Below, piece after piece: positions 1 to 8,938 of a stretch of DNA of 64,000 nucleotides. A program made the position numbers and the translations under genes. The stretch spans positions 248,001-312,000 of the forward strand of contig NZ_JBFEFI010000007.1 in assembly GCF_040717535.1 (NCBI RefSeq). The letters are read 5' to 3'. Positions within the stretch are counted from its first letter, which is position 1. Every line of letters begins with the position of its first letter. The notes beneath the pieces were generated by a model. The model ran no database searches. It saw only the letters and a list, made by a program, of their open reading frames with translations, and was not told the origin of the DNA. The DNA comes from Thalassoglobus sp. JC818. GTDB lineage: Bacteria; Planctomycetota; Planctomycetia; Planctomycetales; Planctomycetaceae.

Positions 1-402
1 CACTCGTTCACCGTTAAGAACTGGGGCGGGTTCTTCATCGATCTGCTGACCGGAATTCTTTACGTCGTCGTTGGTTTTCTGATCGTGGCTCATCCTGCAG
101 AGACAGGCATTGCTCTTACTCTGCTGATTGCGATGTTCCTGATTTTCGGTGGAGTCTTTCGAATTGCCGTTTCGCTCATGCACCAGTTTCCGAACTGGGG
201 TTGGGTGCTGTTGAACGGGGTGATTTCACTCATCCTCGGAATTCTGATCTGGCGCCAATGGCCCGTTTCTGGCCTCTGGGTGATCGGGATGTTCGTGGGA
301 ATCGACATGATGTTCAACGGCTGGTCACTGATCATGCTCGGACTTGTTGCGAAAGACATCCCCAAAGCTGGGGAATCGCCTGAAACTCCTGAAGCAGCTT
401 AG
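1..402 (+). CDS. HdeD-like (DUF308) membrane protein, 5' end missing
   Basis: The frame is open from the first base of the window and ends in TAG at 400-402, so only the C-terminal 133 residues are visible. The fragment has about four hydrophobic helices and the family pattern of a Trp-Gly-Gly stretch, then Asp/Gly at the start of a helix ending in a His-Pro turn, then Gly-Gly-Val-Phe-Arg. HdeD/DUF308 proteins are small inner-membrane proteins built from repeated two-helix units; E. coli HdeD is linked to acid resistance. The role here is not known. A GTG at 85 lies inside the conserved region and is not the start. A strong terminator follows directly. Confidence 0.7.
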   Translation, partial: HSFTVKNWGGFFIDLLTGILYVVVGFLIVAHPAETGIALTLLIAMFLIFGGVFRIAVSLMHQFPNWGWVLLNGVISLILGILIWRQWPVSGLWVIGMFVGIDMMFNGWSLIMLGLVAKDIPKAGESPETPEAA

Positions 403-422
403 TTAAAGAACGAAGAATGCTC

Positions 423-460
423 GTGGCCATTCACCGCCTTGGTGAGTGGCCACTTTTTTT
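423..460 (+). terminator. Rho-independent terminator after the HdeD-like gene
   Basis: A 13-base-pair stem (GTGGCCATTCACC paired with GGTGAGTGGCCAC, one G-T pair) with a 5-base loop is followed by seven T residues at 454-460. It lies 20 bases after the stop codon of the HdeD-like gene. Confidence 0.88.
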
Positions 461-592
461 GCACCTGAAAATTGCTTCTCATTTAAACTGAGCGTCACGG
501 AAGTGCTGATGTTCTTGCTAGAGCCAACCTGATCAGCAATACTTTGCGGACCTGTCAATAAGGATTCGAATTTCTCGAAAGGAGTCGTTTTC

Positions 593-1492
593 ATGTCACG
601 CTCTCTGCGGTCATTCTGGGCACTCGCAGCTTTACTTCTGTGTTGCCAATCACTTCAAGCTGTCGATCCCAACGTCTCACCGGAACTGAAGAACTTCGCA
701 GGGAACTGGGAAGTTGTGGAACTCGTTGAAGACGGAAAGGTGATTCCTCAAGAAGCAATCCGCAGCTGGCTGCCATCGGGCGGAAAAGTTGAAATTGCTG
801 AGAATGCCATCATTTTTACCTCTCCGAGTGACGGGAAGAAGCACGTCAAAGTCTTTTCAATCGACGCCACTAAATACCCGCCAGAGCTGACGATCAATAC
901 ACAAGAAGGAGTCGAAGGCTGGGGCATCTTCCGGTTTGATGAAGGACGTCTTGTGCTCTGTTTGAGTCACCCGACCGAAGCTGCTCGACCGACGGACTTT
1001 TCTGCCAGCGAAGGTTCGAAGCGAATGTTGATGGTTCTGAAGCGACCATCCGAGCTGCAACCTGCCTCTTCTGCGACAACAACAGAAACCGCGAAAACGA
1101 CTCCGCCAGCAGCAACTCCGACTGCTGTCCCAGGAGGGACAACGGGAGTCGTGCTGACTGACGCGCAAGTTCGTGAAGCACTGATCGGAACATGGAGATT
1201 CACTGACAGCGTTGGAGCTTTGTTTTCAACGTTCAACCCGAACGGGACTTTCTCAACGGTTCGTGAAGTTCAGGAATTAAGAATCTTTCAGAAGGTTTTC
1301 GTGCAGACACCTGTCTCTTCCGGGACGTGGAAGATTGAAAACGGACAGCTGAAGTTTGTCGTTCTCACTTCGACTCACTGGGATCGAGTGAACAAAGAGT
1401 TCGACTTCGTCGTCCGATCAATCTCAGCGACAGACTTGATCTTCGTCGACTATCTCGGTCACGTCGGTCGAGCCACACGTGTTGCTCCGTAA
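593..1492 (+). CDS. Secreted TIGR03067-like protein
   Basis: The product is 299 residues with a signal peptide at residues 1-23 (basic start, hydrophobic core, cleavage after Leu-Gln-Ala). Residues about 33-150 resemble the planctomycete-expanded TIGR03067 domain: a Gly-Asn-Trp-Glu-Val-Val start, a predicted beta-rich barrel, and the Lys-Tyr-Pro-Pro-Glu-Leu turn. A Thr/Pro/Ala-rich linker (about 155-185) leads to a second lipocalin-like unit opening with Ile-Gly-Thr-Trp-Arg-Phe. A strong ribosome site, AAAGGAG, sits 8 bases before the ATG. These proteins are exported and of unknown function. The gene stands alone between two terminators. Confidence 0.72.
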   Translation: MSRSLRSFWALAALLLCCQSLQAVDPNVSPELKNFAGNWEVVELVEDGKVIPQEAIRSWLPSGGKVEIAENAIIFTSPSDGKKHVKVFSIDATKYPPELTINTQEGVEGWGIFRFDEGRLVLCLSHPTEAARPTDFSASEGSKRMLMVLKRPSELQPASSATTTETAKTTPPAATPTAVPGGTTGVVLTDAQVREALIGTWRFTDSVGALFSTFNPNGTFSTVREVQELRIFQKVFVQTPVSSGTWKIENGQLKFVVLTSTHWDRVNKEFDFVVRSISATDLIFVDYLGHVGRATRVAP

Positions 1493-1539
1493 TAGAAATT
1501 TAGCTCCGCATCCAAAGAAACGGCGGAGCAGTCACGATC

Positions 1540-1577
1540 AAGCTCTTCGAAGCCTCATGCTTCGGGGAGCTTTTTTT
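1540..1577 (+). terminator. Rho-independent terminator
   Basis: An interrupted stem (AAGCTC and CGAAGC arms pairing with GCTTCG and GAGCTT) ends in a run of seven T residues at 1571-1577, 48 bases after the TIGR03067-like gene. Confidence 0.8.
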
Positions 1578-1731
1578 GTTGTTGAACACTTGTTGATCAG
1601 GACCGACATTCGATCTGCCTAATGGACTCGAGAACTGCTTGCCAATCGTAGTGGGCACTCGCTTCAGTGAAAAAGAGATTGCTATGATGGCTGGCTCAGA
1701 CCCGCACTCGTTCGACTTTTGGAAGTCATCA

Positions 1732-2712
1732 ATGAATCCAATTCGCGCCGCAGCTGTTCAATTCAATCATGTCCCCGGAAACAAAGAGTCAAATCTGGAG
1801 ATCATCGAAAAGTTCGTCGAACGCGCAGCCCAACAGAATGTTGACTTGCTGACGTTTCCGGAAATGTGTCTCACTGGCTACTGGCATCTTCGTGACGCCC
1901 CCCGAGAAGAATTGGAACGCCTGGCCGAACCGGTTCCCGATGGTCCATCGGTTCAAAGACTCCTGGAACTGTCGCGTGAGACAGGAATGTCTATCGGAGT
2001 CGGTCTGATTGAATCAGGTGATGATGGCAAGCTGTACAATTCTTTTGTCGTGGCTCTGCCGGATGGGAATGTTCATACGCATCGCAAGCTTCACTGTTTC
2101 ATCAATCAACACATGAGCTCCGGCGATGAGTTCACCGTGTTCGACATCCCGCAGGGGGCCCGGGTTGGGGTGCTGATCTGCTACGACAACAACATCGGTG
2201 AGAATGTGCGAGCGACAGCTTTGAAAGGGGCTGAGATCTTATTGTCTCCGCACCAAACGGGAGGCTGCAATTCTCCGAGTCCACGATGTATGGGAGTAGT
2301 GCCGGTCGAACTTTGGGAGAATCGATCTGAAGATGAGGAAGCACTTCGCAAAGAATTTTTCGGACCCAAAGGACGCGGTTGGTTAATGAAATGGCTCCCC
2401 GCCCGTGCTCACGACAATGGTCTCTTTCTGGTGTTCGCGAACGGAGTCGGCCGAGACGACAACGAAGTTCGCACCGGAAACTCAATGATTCTTGACCCTT
2501 ATGGCGATGTGTTGATTGAGACCAAGAGCGTTGAGGACGACATGATCGTCGCTGATTTGGATCCCGCAGTCCGTAAAATGTGTACGGGTCAACGCTGGCT
2601 GAAGACGCGGCGTCCCGAGCTCTTCAAGTCTCTGACGGAAAGAACCGGTTTCGAAGAAGACACCCGCACGGTTCGTTTTCGCCATTCACCAGCGACTGAT
2701 GCATCGAAATAA
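1732..2712 (+). CDS. Nitrilase-superfamily carbon-nitrogen hydrolase
   Basis: A 326-residue soluble enzyme of the nitrilase superfamily, hydrolysing a C-N bond in an amide or nitrile; the substrate cannot be read from sequence. The Glu-Lys-Cys triad is complete: Glu44 in Phe-Pro-Glu-Met-Cys-Leu-Thr-Gly-Tyr, Lys119 in His-Arg-Lys-Leu-His, Cys150 in Leu-Ile-Cys-Tyr-Asp-Asn. The frame is open upstream to a TTG at 1639, but the ATG at 1732 has GGAAG 6 bases before it and begins directly with the first beta strand (Ile-Arg-Ala-Ala-Ala-Val-Gln-Phe), so it is preferred. There is no signal peptide. The gene is not obviously in an operon. Confidence 0.85.
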   Translation: MNPIRAAAVQFNHVPGNKESNLEIIEKFVERAAQQNVDLLTFPEMCLTGYWHLRDAPREELERLAEPVPDGPSVQRLLELSRETGMSIGVGLIESGDDGKLYNSFVVALPDGNVHTHRKLHCFINQHMSSGDEFTVFDIPQGARVGVLICYDNNIGENVRATALKGAEILLSPHQTGGCNSPSPRCMGVVPVELWENRSEDEEALRKEFFGPKGRGWLMKWLPARAHDNGLFLVFANGVGRDDNEVRTGNSMILDPYGDVLIETKSVEDDMIVADLDPAVRKMCTGQRWLKTRRPELFKSLTERTGFEEDTRTVRFRHSPATDASK

Positions 2713-3115
2713 GTGCCACTGAACTGGCTCGGCAAGCGGTTCACTAGGAAATTAGCTTGTCAGATGCGTTCCCGTGGATCAGTGGCTGTCTCATTTTACT
2801 GCGGGTTTGGATTGTTCATTTGCTCCAGATGTACAGTCAAAATCGCTGTTGAAATCAGGTTGAGTGCAAAGCTTGAGAGGCCGCAAAGCCCCATTCTCAA
2901 CATTGGAGAAGTTACAAACTTATTCAATCGAAAAGCGTTTATTTGAGCTTATCTCGTACGGAATTTGAGAGTTAGGTACGTGCCAGAAGTGGTGATTCAA
3001 GGGGACTGGGTAAACATCGCAATCTTCACAATCGGCAATCTGTTGAACTTTTCGATTCGGGGATTTAGACCATGCCCTCAGTTGAATGCGGGTCTAACCG
3101 AAAATGGAGTTGAGA
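2713..3115. other. Intergenic region, about 400 bases
   Basis: Short open frames on the plus strand have no ribosome site and low-complexity, non-protein-like translations. No stem with a T-run is visible after the nitrilase gene. It presumably carries the promoter of the following SCP gene, but no convincing -35/-10 pair was found. Confidence 0.4.
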
Positions 3116-3541
3116 ATGACACGACTGAAGCAACGATCGAAGATTTGGAGCTGGATTGCATGTGCAGCTCTTCTGGCTGGTGCAGCATCTGAGTCAGGTG
3201 TCACAGCGAAGCCTTTGACCGAGAACGCAATGATTCAAGCGATGCACTCTGCTGCGTCGAATCAGCGAGCTCGATACGGGCTTTTCGAACAGCAACTGGA
3301 TGAGTCGTTGTGTCAAACCGCCCAGGCCTGGGCGAACAACATGGCCAACCGGAACGTGATGTACCACGGAGGCGGAGAGCAAGTTGTTGCTCATGGATAT
3401 CCGACTCCCGCTGCATGTATCCAAGGATGGATCAATTCTCCCGGACACCGCGTCTGGGTTTTAGGTCGGAATGGCCGATGTGGTTTTGGTGTTCAACGGT
3501 CCTGGAGTGGTCGTTACTACTACGCAGGAGTTTATCGCTAA
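3116..3541 (+). CDS. Small secreted SCP/CAP-domain protein
   Basis: About 141 residues: a signal peptide (basic start, then Ile-Ala-Cys-Ala-Ala-Leu-Leu-Ala-Gly core) and one SCP/CAP domain. The CAP signatures are present: Asn-Gln-Arg-Ala-Arg-Tyr-Gly near the start, Leu-Cys-Gln-Thr-Ala-Gln-Ala-Trp-Ala-Asn-Asn-Met-Ala, Tyr-His-Gly-Gly-Gly-Glu, and Trp-Ile-Asn-Ser-Pro-Gly-His-Arg. Bacterial CAP proteins (YkwD type) are exported and mostly uncharacterised. Two ATGs are possible. The one at 3116 has GGAG with 6-base spacing; the one at 3104 has no such site. The gene appears to be single. Confidence 0.8.
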   Translation: MTRLKQRSKIWSWIACAALLAGAASESGVTAKPLTENAMIQAMHSAASNQRARYGLFEQQLDESLCQTAQAWANNMANRNVMYHGGGEQVVAHGYPTPAACIQGWINSPGHRVWVLGRNGRCGFGVQRSWSGRYYYAGVYR

Positions 3542-3890
3542 GGCATTCGCTCTCGCCTGTGCATTTTCTCGAACTGATTGACATGAATTGACAATGTTCG
3601 CTGCGGCGAACTTTCGAATTCAATCTCAAGAAGCGCTCTGAGGAATTCATCAGCTGACGAGTAAGAACTCGCTCACGCGATCTCTGAAACTGTGTGGTCA
3701 AGTCACACAAGGGAGCCATCCACAACGAGGTAATACTGCTCAAAGTTGCTCCCGGTAATTTGATCTCCTTCGCCGTGTCCATCATCATTTGGGCACGGCG
3801 TTTTTTATTGCCATCGTTTCAAGTCATCCAAGTCGTGCTTAAGCAGACACGTCGATGGTGATTTTCATTTGATTATTGAACGTAGCTCAT
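3542..3890. other. Intergenic region with a distal terminator
   Basis: About 350 bases between the SCP gene and the THUMP-like methyltransferase. Apart from the terminator at 3771-3806, nothing coding is supported. The terminator is about 230 bases past the SCP stop, so the SCP transcript would have a long 3' tail or a short independent transcript could end here. Confidence 0.4.
3771..3806 (+). terminator. Rho-independent terminator
   Basis: CGCCGTGTCC pairs with GGGCACGGCG (10 base pairs, one T-G pair) around a 10-base loop, followed by six T residues. Confidence 0.8.
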
Positions 3891-5072
3891 ATGCTCACTT
3901 CCGATTTCGACGTCGATACTCTTCACAAGCTGCGGCGAACACCAGAACTCCTTGAAGCTGTGATGAACTCACAAGCTTCCGAGCTGAAGCTTCAGACGCA
4001 GTTGCGGGAACAGTATTCCGCTGACATCGTTCGGGCAGCGATGACTCTCGTCGAATTGCGTGAGCGCGCGACCCACAAATTTTCTCGTGCGAGCGACATG
4101 TGGTTCGACCGCACTGGACTCGAACAGTCAACACCGGAAGCGGTGGCACAGTACAAAGCGACTCGCTTTGAGAAGAGCTCTGGAGAGATCTTTGATCTGT
4201 GCTGCGGAATCGGGTCTGACAGCATTGCACTCGCTGTCAGTGGCAAGAAAGTGACTGGCGTTGATCTTTCTGAAGCCGCTTGCCTCAGAACTCAATGGAA
4301 TGCCGAAGCATACGGTGTGGGAGAACGGATTGAGACCATTTGCGAAGACGTGCAGCAGCTCAAATCGGAATTGCAGTTTGTCCATTGCGATCCTGATCGT
4401 CGGTCGAAAGGCAAGAGGACAATTCGTCTTGAAGACAGCTGCCCGCCGCTTGAATTTCTCAGGGAGTTGATCGAGAAATGTCAGGGCGGAGCGATCAAAC
4501 TTTCTCCGGCCAGCAACTTCGGAGGCAAGTTCGAAGACGCAGAAATTGAGCTGATCAGCCTCAACGGAGAGTGCAAAGAGGCGACGGTTTGGTTCGGAGA
4601 TCTTGCTGGCAAAGAAAACTGGAGTGCGACGCTACTGCCTTCTGGCTTTTCGCTGAGTGCAGATCCCTTCAACCACTTTCCGCGTGTCGGTCCGCTCAGC
4701 GACTACATTTATGACGTCGATCCTGCGATCGTTCGGGCAGGGCTGGTGGACGCACTCGCCGATGAACTCGAACTTGAACGCCTCGACGATGCAGAAGAAT
4801 ATCTGACCGGATCGCACCTTGTGGATTCGCCAGCAGTCACTCCATTTCGTGTGCTGGCGGAGCTTACGAACAACAGGAAGAGCATCCGGAAGTATTTTCG
4901 AGATGATCCTTGTCACGAACTCGAAATCAAGTGTCGGCATGTTCCGGTCGATGTCGATTCCCTTCGCAAGTCGATTCCACTCAACGGAACCGGAAAGAAG
5001 ACACTGCTCATCGTGCGTTTGGCTGGCAAAACCAAAGGGGTCGTTGCCGAACGCATCGTCGGGCAGGAATGA
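3891..5072 (+). CDS. THUMP-like class I SAM-dependent methyltransferase
   Basis: A 393-residue soluble protein. Residues about 1-100 are helical. A Rossmann methyltransferase core follows, with motif I Phe-Asp-Leu-Cys-Cys-Gly-Ile-Gly-Ser-Asp, acidic motif II Val-Thr-Gly-Val-Asp-Leu-Ser, and a motif IV-like Cys-Asp-Pro-Asp-Arg-Arg. The last about 90 residues match the THUMP_like C-terminal domain found with this methyltransferase type, which suggests RNA binding. The methylated substrate is unknown. The ATG at 3891 is chosen; a TTG at 3876 in the same frame is also possible, and neither has a clear ribosome site. It converges on the next gene with only 38 bases between them. Confidence 0.75.
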   Translation: MLTSDFDVDTLHKLRRTPELLEAVMNSQASELKLQTQLREQYSADIVRAAMTLVELRERATHKFSRASDMWFDRTGLEQSTPEAVAQYKATRFEKSSGEIFDLCCGIGSDSIALAVSGKKVTGVDLSEAACLRTQWNAEAYGVGERIETICEDVQQLKSELQFVHCDPDRRSKGKRTIRLEDSCPPLEFLRELIEKCQGGAIKLSPASNFGGKFEDAEIELISLNGECKEATVWFGDLAGKENWSATLLPSGFSLSADPFNHFPRVGPLSDYIYDVDPAIVRAGLVDALADELELERLDDAEEYLTGSHLVDSPAVTPFRVLAELTNNRKSIRKYFRDDPCHELEIKCRHVPVDVDSLRKSIPLNGTGKKTLLIVRLAGKTKGVVAERIVGQE

Positions 5073-5110
5073 TCAGAGATACCTCAGCTGGCAAGATTCC
5101 GAACGAAATC

Positions 5111-6340
5111 TCAACTCGCGATTTTTTTGACTGTCTGCTCAGAGTTGATTTCGTTCAGCAGCTTTTGAACGTTTGCTTCGGCCAAAGCAGTCAGCGAAGA
5201 GGTGTCGAGTTGGGCTTGAGATAAGTCGATCGGCTCACCAAAGCGAACGACAGCTCTGCGTTTTCCGCGAGATGTGGGGCACTGCAAATCGAAAATGTCC
5301 TCTTCGAACTTATCAATCGTTTCCGCCATGCGTTCGATTGTCGGGTTCTCGACAGTGTAGTTTCCGTGATAACTCGTCAGTTGAGTCACAAAAAACATAT
5401 CGTCGAGATGCCGCTGGAGCGTGGCGATATGCTCTGCGATCTCCGAGTTCGAAGAGTCATCACTGACGCTGTTTTGCGCCTTCTCAATCTCGCGAATCAA
5501 GTAGCTTCGGATACCGCGAATCTGCTCAGTGATATCCTGTGATCGCTGCTTGAGACCGTGCGCCGATCGAACTTTTTCAAGGATGTTCTCAGCCAGGAAT
5601 CGAAGTCTTGCCGGGAGGTCACCGGTTCCGGACTCTCCGAGGTACTCGATTTCTTTCGACGAAAGAAATCCGTGACCAAAACGATAGATGCGATCCAGCA
5701 AGGGGAGGTCAGGCCGCGGTCGCCAGCGAATCCGTTCCTCGAGTTGATTCATCATCCCGACGAGTTCATCCGTCGGATCTTGCGTGTAGAAACACTTCAT
5801 GCCGCATGGATAAACATGAATCGGACGTCCGGAACGCTTTGCTGCTTTAAGTGCGATCGCCGCCGCGCCTTCCCGAAACGGCATGACTCGGTCGTTCGAG
5901 TGGTAGATATCACCCTCGGAAAAGACGGTTAAAGCATGCTGATCTTCGCTGAGAATCGAAATCGCCTGTTTGATTGCTTTAGTGTCCGTCCCTTCACGAT
6001 TGATGCTGAAGCAACCGTGGCGTTGGAGAAAATGCTTTCCGGGTGTCGTCGACATTCCGAAGACTTGCCACGCCGTCATAAAATGCGTGTGCCAACCCGC
6101 CTGCAAGGCTGCCTCAATGAGAACGTACGAGTCGTAATGAAACGAGTGATTCGGGAGAAGCAGAACGCCGGCTCCCGCATCGAGCGAATTCCGGATCGCC
6201 TCAGCCCCGAGCACGTCGATCGAACAGATTCCCTTCTGTTTCAAGTCTCGCAGACGAAACGAACGGACTAAGCGAATCAATCGCGGACTCAGCCGGGACG
6301 GCCACCACTTCGGAGGAGTTTGAAATGGTTGAGAGTTCAT
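5111..6340 (-). CDS. PlsC-like 1-acyl-glycerol-3-phosphate acyltransferase family protein
   Basis: A 409-residue protein of the PlsC/LPLAT family, which transfers acyl chains to lysophospholipid-type acceptors at the membrane. The HX4D motif is His65-Ser-Phe-His-Tyr-Asp70. The second block, Phe-Ser-Glu-Gly-Asp-Ile-Tyr (about 144-150), replaces the usual Phe-Pro-Glu-Gly, and an Arg-Glu-Gly-Ala-Ala motif follows. The C-terminal 180 residues are helical and not part of the standard fold, making it longer than the roughly 250-residue family norm. There is no signal peptide. The acceptor lipid is not predictable. Confidence 0.75.
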   Translation of the reverse strand: MNSQPFQTPPKWWPSRLSPRLIRLVRSFRLRDLKQKGICSIDVLGAEAIRNSLDAGAGVLLLPNHSFHYDSYVLIEAALQAGWHTHFMTAWQVFGMSTTPGKHFLQRHGCFSINREGTDTKAIKQAISILSEDQHALTVFSEGDIYHSNDRVMPFREGAAAIALKAAKRSGRPIHVYPCGMKCFYTQDPTDELVGMMNQLEERIRWRPRPDLPLLDRIYRFGHGFLSSKEIEYLGESGTGDLPARLRFLAENILEKVRSAHGLKQRSQDITEQIRGIRSYLIREIEKAQNSVSDDSSNSEIAEHIATLQRHLDDMFFVTQLTSYHGNYTVENPTIERMAETIDKFEEDIFDLQCPTSRGKRRAVVRFGEPIDLSQAQLDTSSLTALAEANVQKLLNEINSEQTVKKIAS

Positions 6341-6879
6341 GGGAATTCGCCGTTGGTCCCGGGTTCGTAGATGTGCAATGACTTCCCGAATTTCCGAGGT
6401 TCGCGAAAGTTCACTTTCGATAGGGCGTCAACGCGGTGCCGATCTCACGGACGAGAAGTCGATTCTCAGAAAGCTTCTCTTGGAAATGTACCGATCACAA
6501 TTGAAGTTCCCAAGTTGATTTCGGTGCGGATTTCGCAGTCTTCACCATGGCGAGATGAGTTGTGGTGGCACCACTTTCCATGAGTGAACCTGAAATGCCC
6601 ATCGCGTTCATCGAATTTTCACACGGGTGATTGGAGTGAAAACTGGAATCTCGGACGGCGACCGCTTGAATGAAGCGACTGACTTGTGGGCCATTTGAGA
6701 TTTCTGTGTTTCTCAGCTCTTCGACTGGTCGAAATTCTTGGGAGACGTCACTACCGACGCCATGTCTGGAATACTATCATCCATGGGAAGTCCCAGGGAA
6801 AGCATTGCGCGCTTTGGAAAGCGTGGGAATGGAAGGGGATTTGACCCTTCTCTGTCATTTCAACGAAGATTGATTCAAG
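6341..6879. other. Divergent intergenic region, about 540 bases
   Basis: Separates the minus-strand acyltransferase from the plus-strand E2 gene. Short frames here lack ribosome sites and recognisable composition. A 16-base inverted repeat (CGAAAGT, 2 bases, ACTTTCG) lies at 6404-6419, 64 bases upstream of the acyltransferase ATG. It may be an operator or chance. Confidence 0.35.
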
Positions 6880-8625
6880 ATGAGCATTGAGTGGGAACTG
6901 CCGAGTATTGGCGAAGGTGTTGCGGAAGCAGACGTCGCGGAGATCCTGGTCTCCGTCGGAGATACTGTCGCTGCCGAGCAGCCTCTCATGGAATTGGAAA
7001 CAGAGAAAGCTGTTGTCGAACTTCCAGCGCCTCACGCCGGGAAAATCGAGAAAATCGTTGTCGACTCTGGTGACACGATTCAAGTCGGCCAAGTGTATAT
7101 GGTGGTCGCTGCAGAAGAGGGTGCAGACAGTTCTCCTGCTGAAAGCGAGCCACCTGCAGCAGAAGAGCAGGCGGCTGAGCCTGAAGCCAAGGCTGCAGAG
7201 CCCAAACAGGAAGAAGCCCCGAAAGCTGCTTCCGCTCCCACGGAGATGGTCACAGGCGAAGTCGAATTCGCTCTTCCTCCACTCGGCGAAGGTGTTGATT
7301 CGGCAGATGTCGCGGAAGTGCTCGTTTCCGTCGGTGATTCCGTCTCCGTCGGAACGCCACTGATGGAGCTGGAGACCGAGAAAGCCGTTGTGGAACTCCC
7401 CAGCGAGCATGCTGGCAAGGTGACGAAAATTCACGTCAGCTCGGGCGATTCAGTGACGGTCGGGCAGACTGTCTTTTCATTCGAAACATCATCAGTGGTC
7501 TCGTCTGGATCGGGCGACAAAGCTCCGGCTTCACCACCTGAGAAAAAATCTTCCGGTGCTGCGAGTTCAGAATCTCCGAAAGCTGCCGCAACTCCTTCCA
7601 AACCTGAATCGCAGACAGCAGTTCAAGCTCCTCCGAAGCAGAGTGTCGCTGCTGAGACTGAAAAAGCAGCGGAAAAAACCAACGGAATTCCAGTTCCCGC
7701 TGCCCCCTCAACACGCCGTCTGGCACGCGAGTTGGGAGTCGATCTCACTCAGGTCAAAGGCACAGGAAGTGGTGGACGGATCAGCGCAGACGATGTGCAG
7801 GCATACGTCCGAAAGCGTTTGCAAGACCCTTCCGGCCTGATCGTCGGTCGATCAGGAGGCTCGGGAGAGATGATTGCCTCAGGCTCCATCGCTCCACCAC
7901 CGCTCCCTGATTTCTCCAAGTTCGGAGAGATCAACCGTGAGAAGATGAACAAGCTCTCGCGGACAGCTGCGGAGAATCTCACCGTCTCGTGGAATGTCAT
8001 TCCGCACGTGACCCAGCATGATCGTGCAGACATCACCGACCTCGAAGCTGCTCGCAAGCGATTCTCGAAAGGGATCGGTCAGAACGGGCCGAAAGTCACG
8101 ATGACTGCTATCGTGATCAAAGCCTTGACCACTTGCCTGCAGGGATTTCCAAAATTCAACAGCAGCCTCGATCCCGAGACCAACGAGATTGTCTTCAAGA
8201 AGTTCTACAACATCGGCTGTGCAGTCGACACGGATCACGGTCTGCTCGTCCCCGTCATCAAGAATTGTGACAAGAAAAGCATTCTCGACATTGCTGCTGA
8301 GTTGACCGAAATGGCTGTCAAAGCTCGCGATCGAAAACTGCCCGTCGATGACATGCAGGGTGCAACCTGCACGGTTACGAATCTCGGAGGAATCGGTGGC
8401 GTCGGGTTCACTCCAATTGTGAACTACCCCGAAGTCTGCATTCTGGGCATGTCACGCGGCCAGAAGGAACTTCAACTCATCGACGGAAACGTTCAAGAGC
8501 GATTGATGTTGCCGTTGAGCCTCTCTTACGACCATCGCGTCATCAATGGTGCAGACGCAGCACGATTCCTGGTTTCGTTCTGCAATCTTCTTGCAGATCC
8601 GTTTCAACTTCTGACAACCGTCTAA
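6880..8625 (+). CDS. aceF: Dihydrolipoyl acetyltransferase, E2 of pyruvate dehydrogenase
   Basis: A 581-residue E2 core protein that moves acetyl groups from lipoyl arms to CoA. Two lipoyl domains carry the Glu-Thr-Glu-Lys-Ala motif with lipoylated Lys43 and Lys168. Ala/Pro/Glu/Lys-rich flexible linkers follow each (about 85-125 and 205-265). The E3/E1-binding domain is about residues 270-310, and the catalytic domain about 355-581. The active-site motif is His552-Arg-Val-Ile-Asn556-Gly, with Asn where many E2s have Asp; from memory, the Azotobacter enzyme also has Asn, so this need not mean inactivity. Two lipoyl domains and the linker style fit the acetyltransferase better than the succinyl form. 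No E1 or E3 gene is nearby. Confidence 0.88.
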   Translation: MSIEWELPSIGEGVAEADVAEILVSVGDTVAAEQPLMELETEKAVVELPAPHAGKIEKIVVDSGDTIQVGQVYMVVAAEEGADSSPAESEPPAAEEQAAEPEAKAAEPKQEEAPKAASAPTEMVTGEVEFALPPLGEGVDSADVAEVLVSVGDSVSVGTPLMELETEKAVVELPSEHAGKVTKIHVSSGDSVTVGQTVFSFETSSVVSSGSGDKAPASPPEKKSSGAASSESPKAAATPSKPESQTAVQAPPKQSVAAETEKAAEKTNGIPVPAAPSTRRLARELGVDLTQVKGTGSGGRISADDVQAYVRKRLQDPSGLIVGRSGGSGEMIASGSIAPPPLPDFSKFGEINREKMNKLSRTAAENLTVSWNVIPHVTQHDRADITDLEAARKRFSKGIGQNGPKVTMTAIVIKALTTCLQGFPKFNSSLDPETNEIVFKKFYNIGCAVDTDHGLLVPVIKNCDKKSILDIAAELTEMAVKARDRKLPVDDMQGATCTVTNLGGIGGVGFTPIVNYPEVCILGMSRGQKELQLIDGNVQERLMLPLSLSYDHRVINGADAARFLVSFCNLLADPFQLLTTV

Positions 8626-8938
8626 AGCGAATGACTGAGTTGTCGTTAAGGTGAGACGTTTGAAAAGTCGCCCCGAATTCACAGATCGCAGGATGGATTT
8701 GAAGAGAAACCTTCCATCCTGCGAATTCAAGGCCTTTCGAAACGACAGGCGGGCGTTGAGAAATCACAAAATGAGTCTCATGAAAGATACATTGCATTCA
8801 CTGGCTTTCAGGAGTACGATCATTGTCAATTGTTTGCTCGATCGACCTGTCATGCCGGGTCACCGGGAGTGAATGCCTCATTACGCCGACTCGCTTAACG
8901 CGGCGCATTCTCCATTGGGTATTCACTGAGCTTGTTTC
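8626..8938. other. Intergenic region between E2 and tatC
   Basis: About 310 bases with no supported gene. It contains the hairpin at 8688-8722. The tatC promoter should lie in the second half, but no clear -35/-10 pair was found. Confidence 0.35.
8688..8722 (+). terminator. Hairpin after the E2 gene, without a T-run
   Basis: A perfect 10-base-pair stem (GCAGGATGGA with TCCATCCTGC) encloses a 15-base loop, 62 bases after the E2 stop codon. The following bases are not T-rich, so it is either a weak terminator or a 3'-end stabilising hairpin. Confidence 0.45.

Noticed and set aside
2965-3192. Plus-strand frame of 75 codons overlapping the SCP gene
   Set aside because: Overlaps the SCP gene start in another frame, has no ribosome site, and the SCP frame has clear family motifs.
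6561-6578. TGGCAC-like sigma-54 promoter
   Set aside because: TGGCAC is present but the TTGC element does not follow at the right distance.
6751-7434. Long minus-strand open frame (227 codons)
   Set aside because: Lies opposite the aceF gene, whose repeated lipoyl domains and low-complexity linkers create a long shadow frame; Phe/Arg/His-rich translation and no ribosome site.
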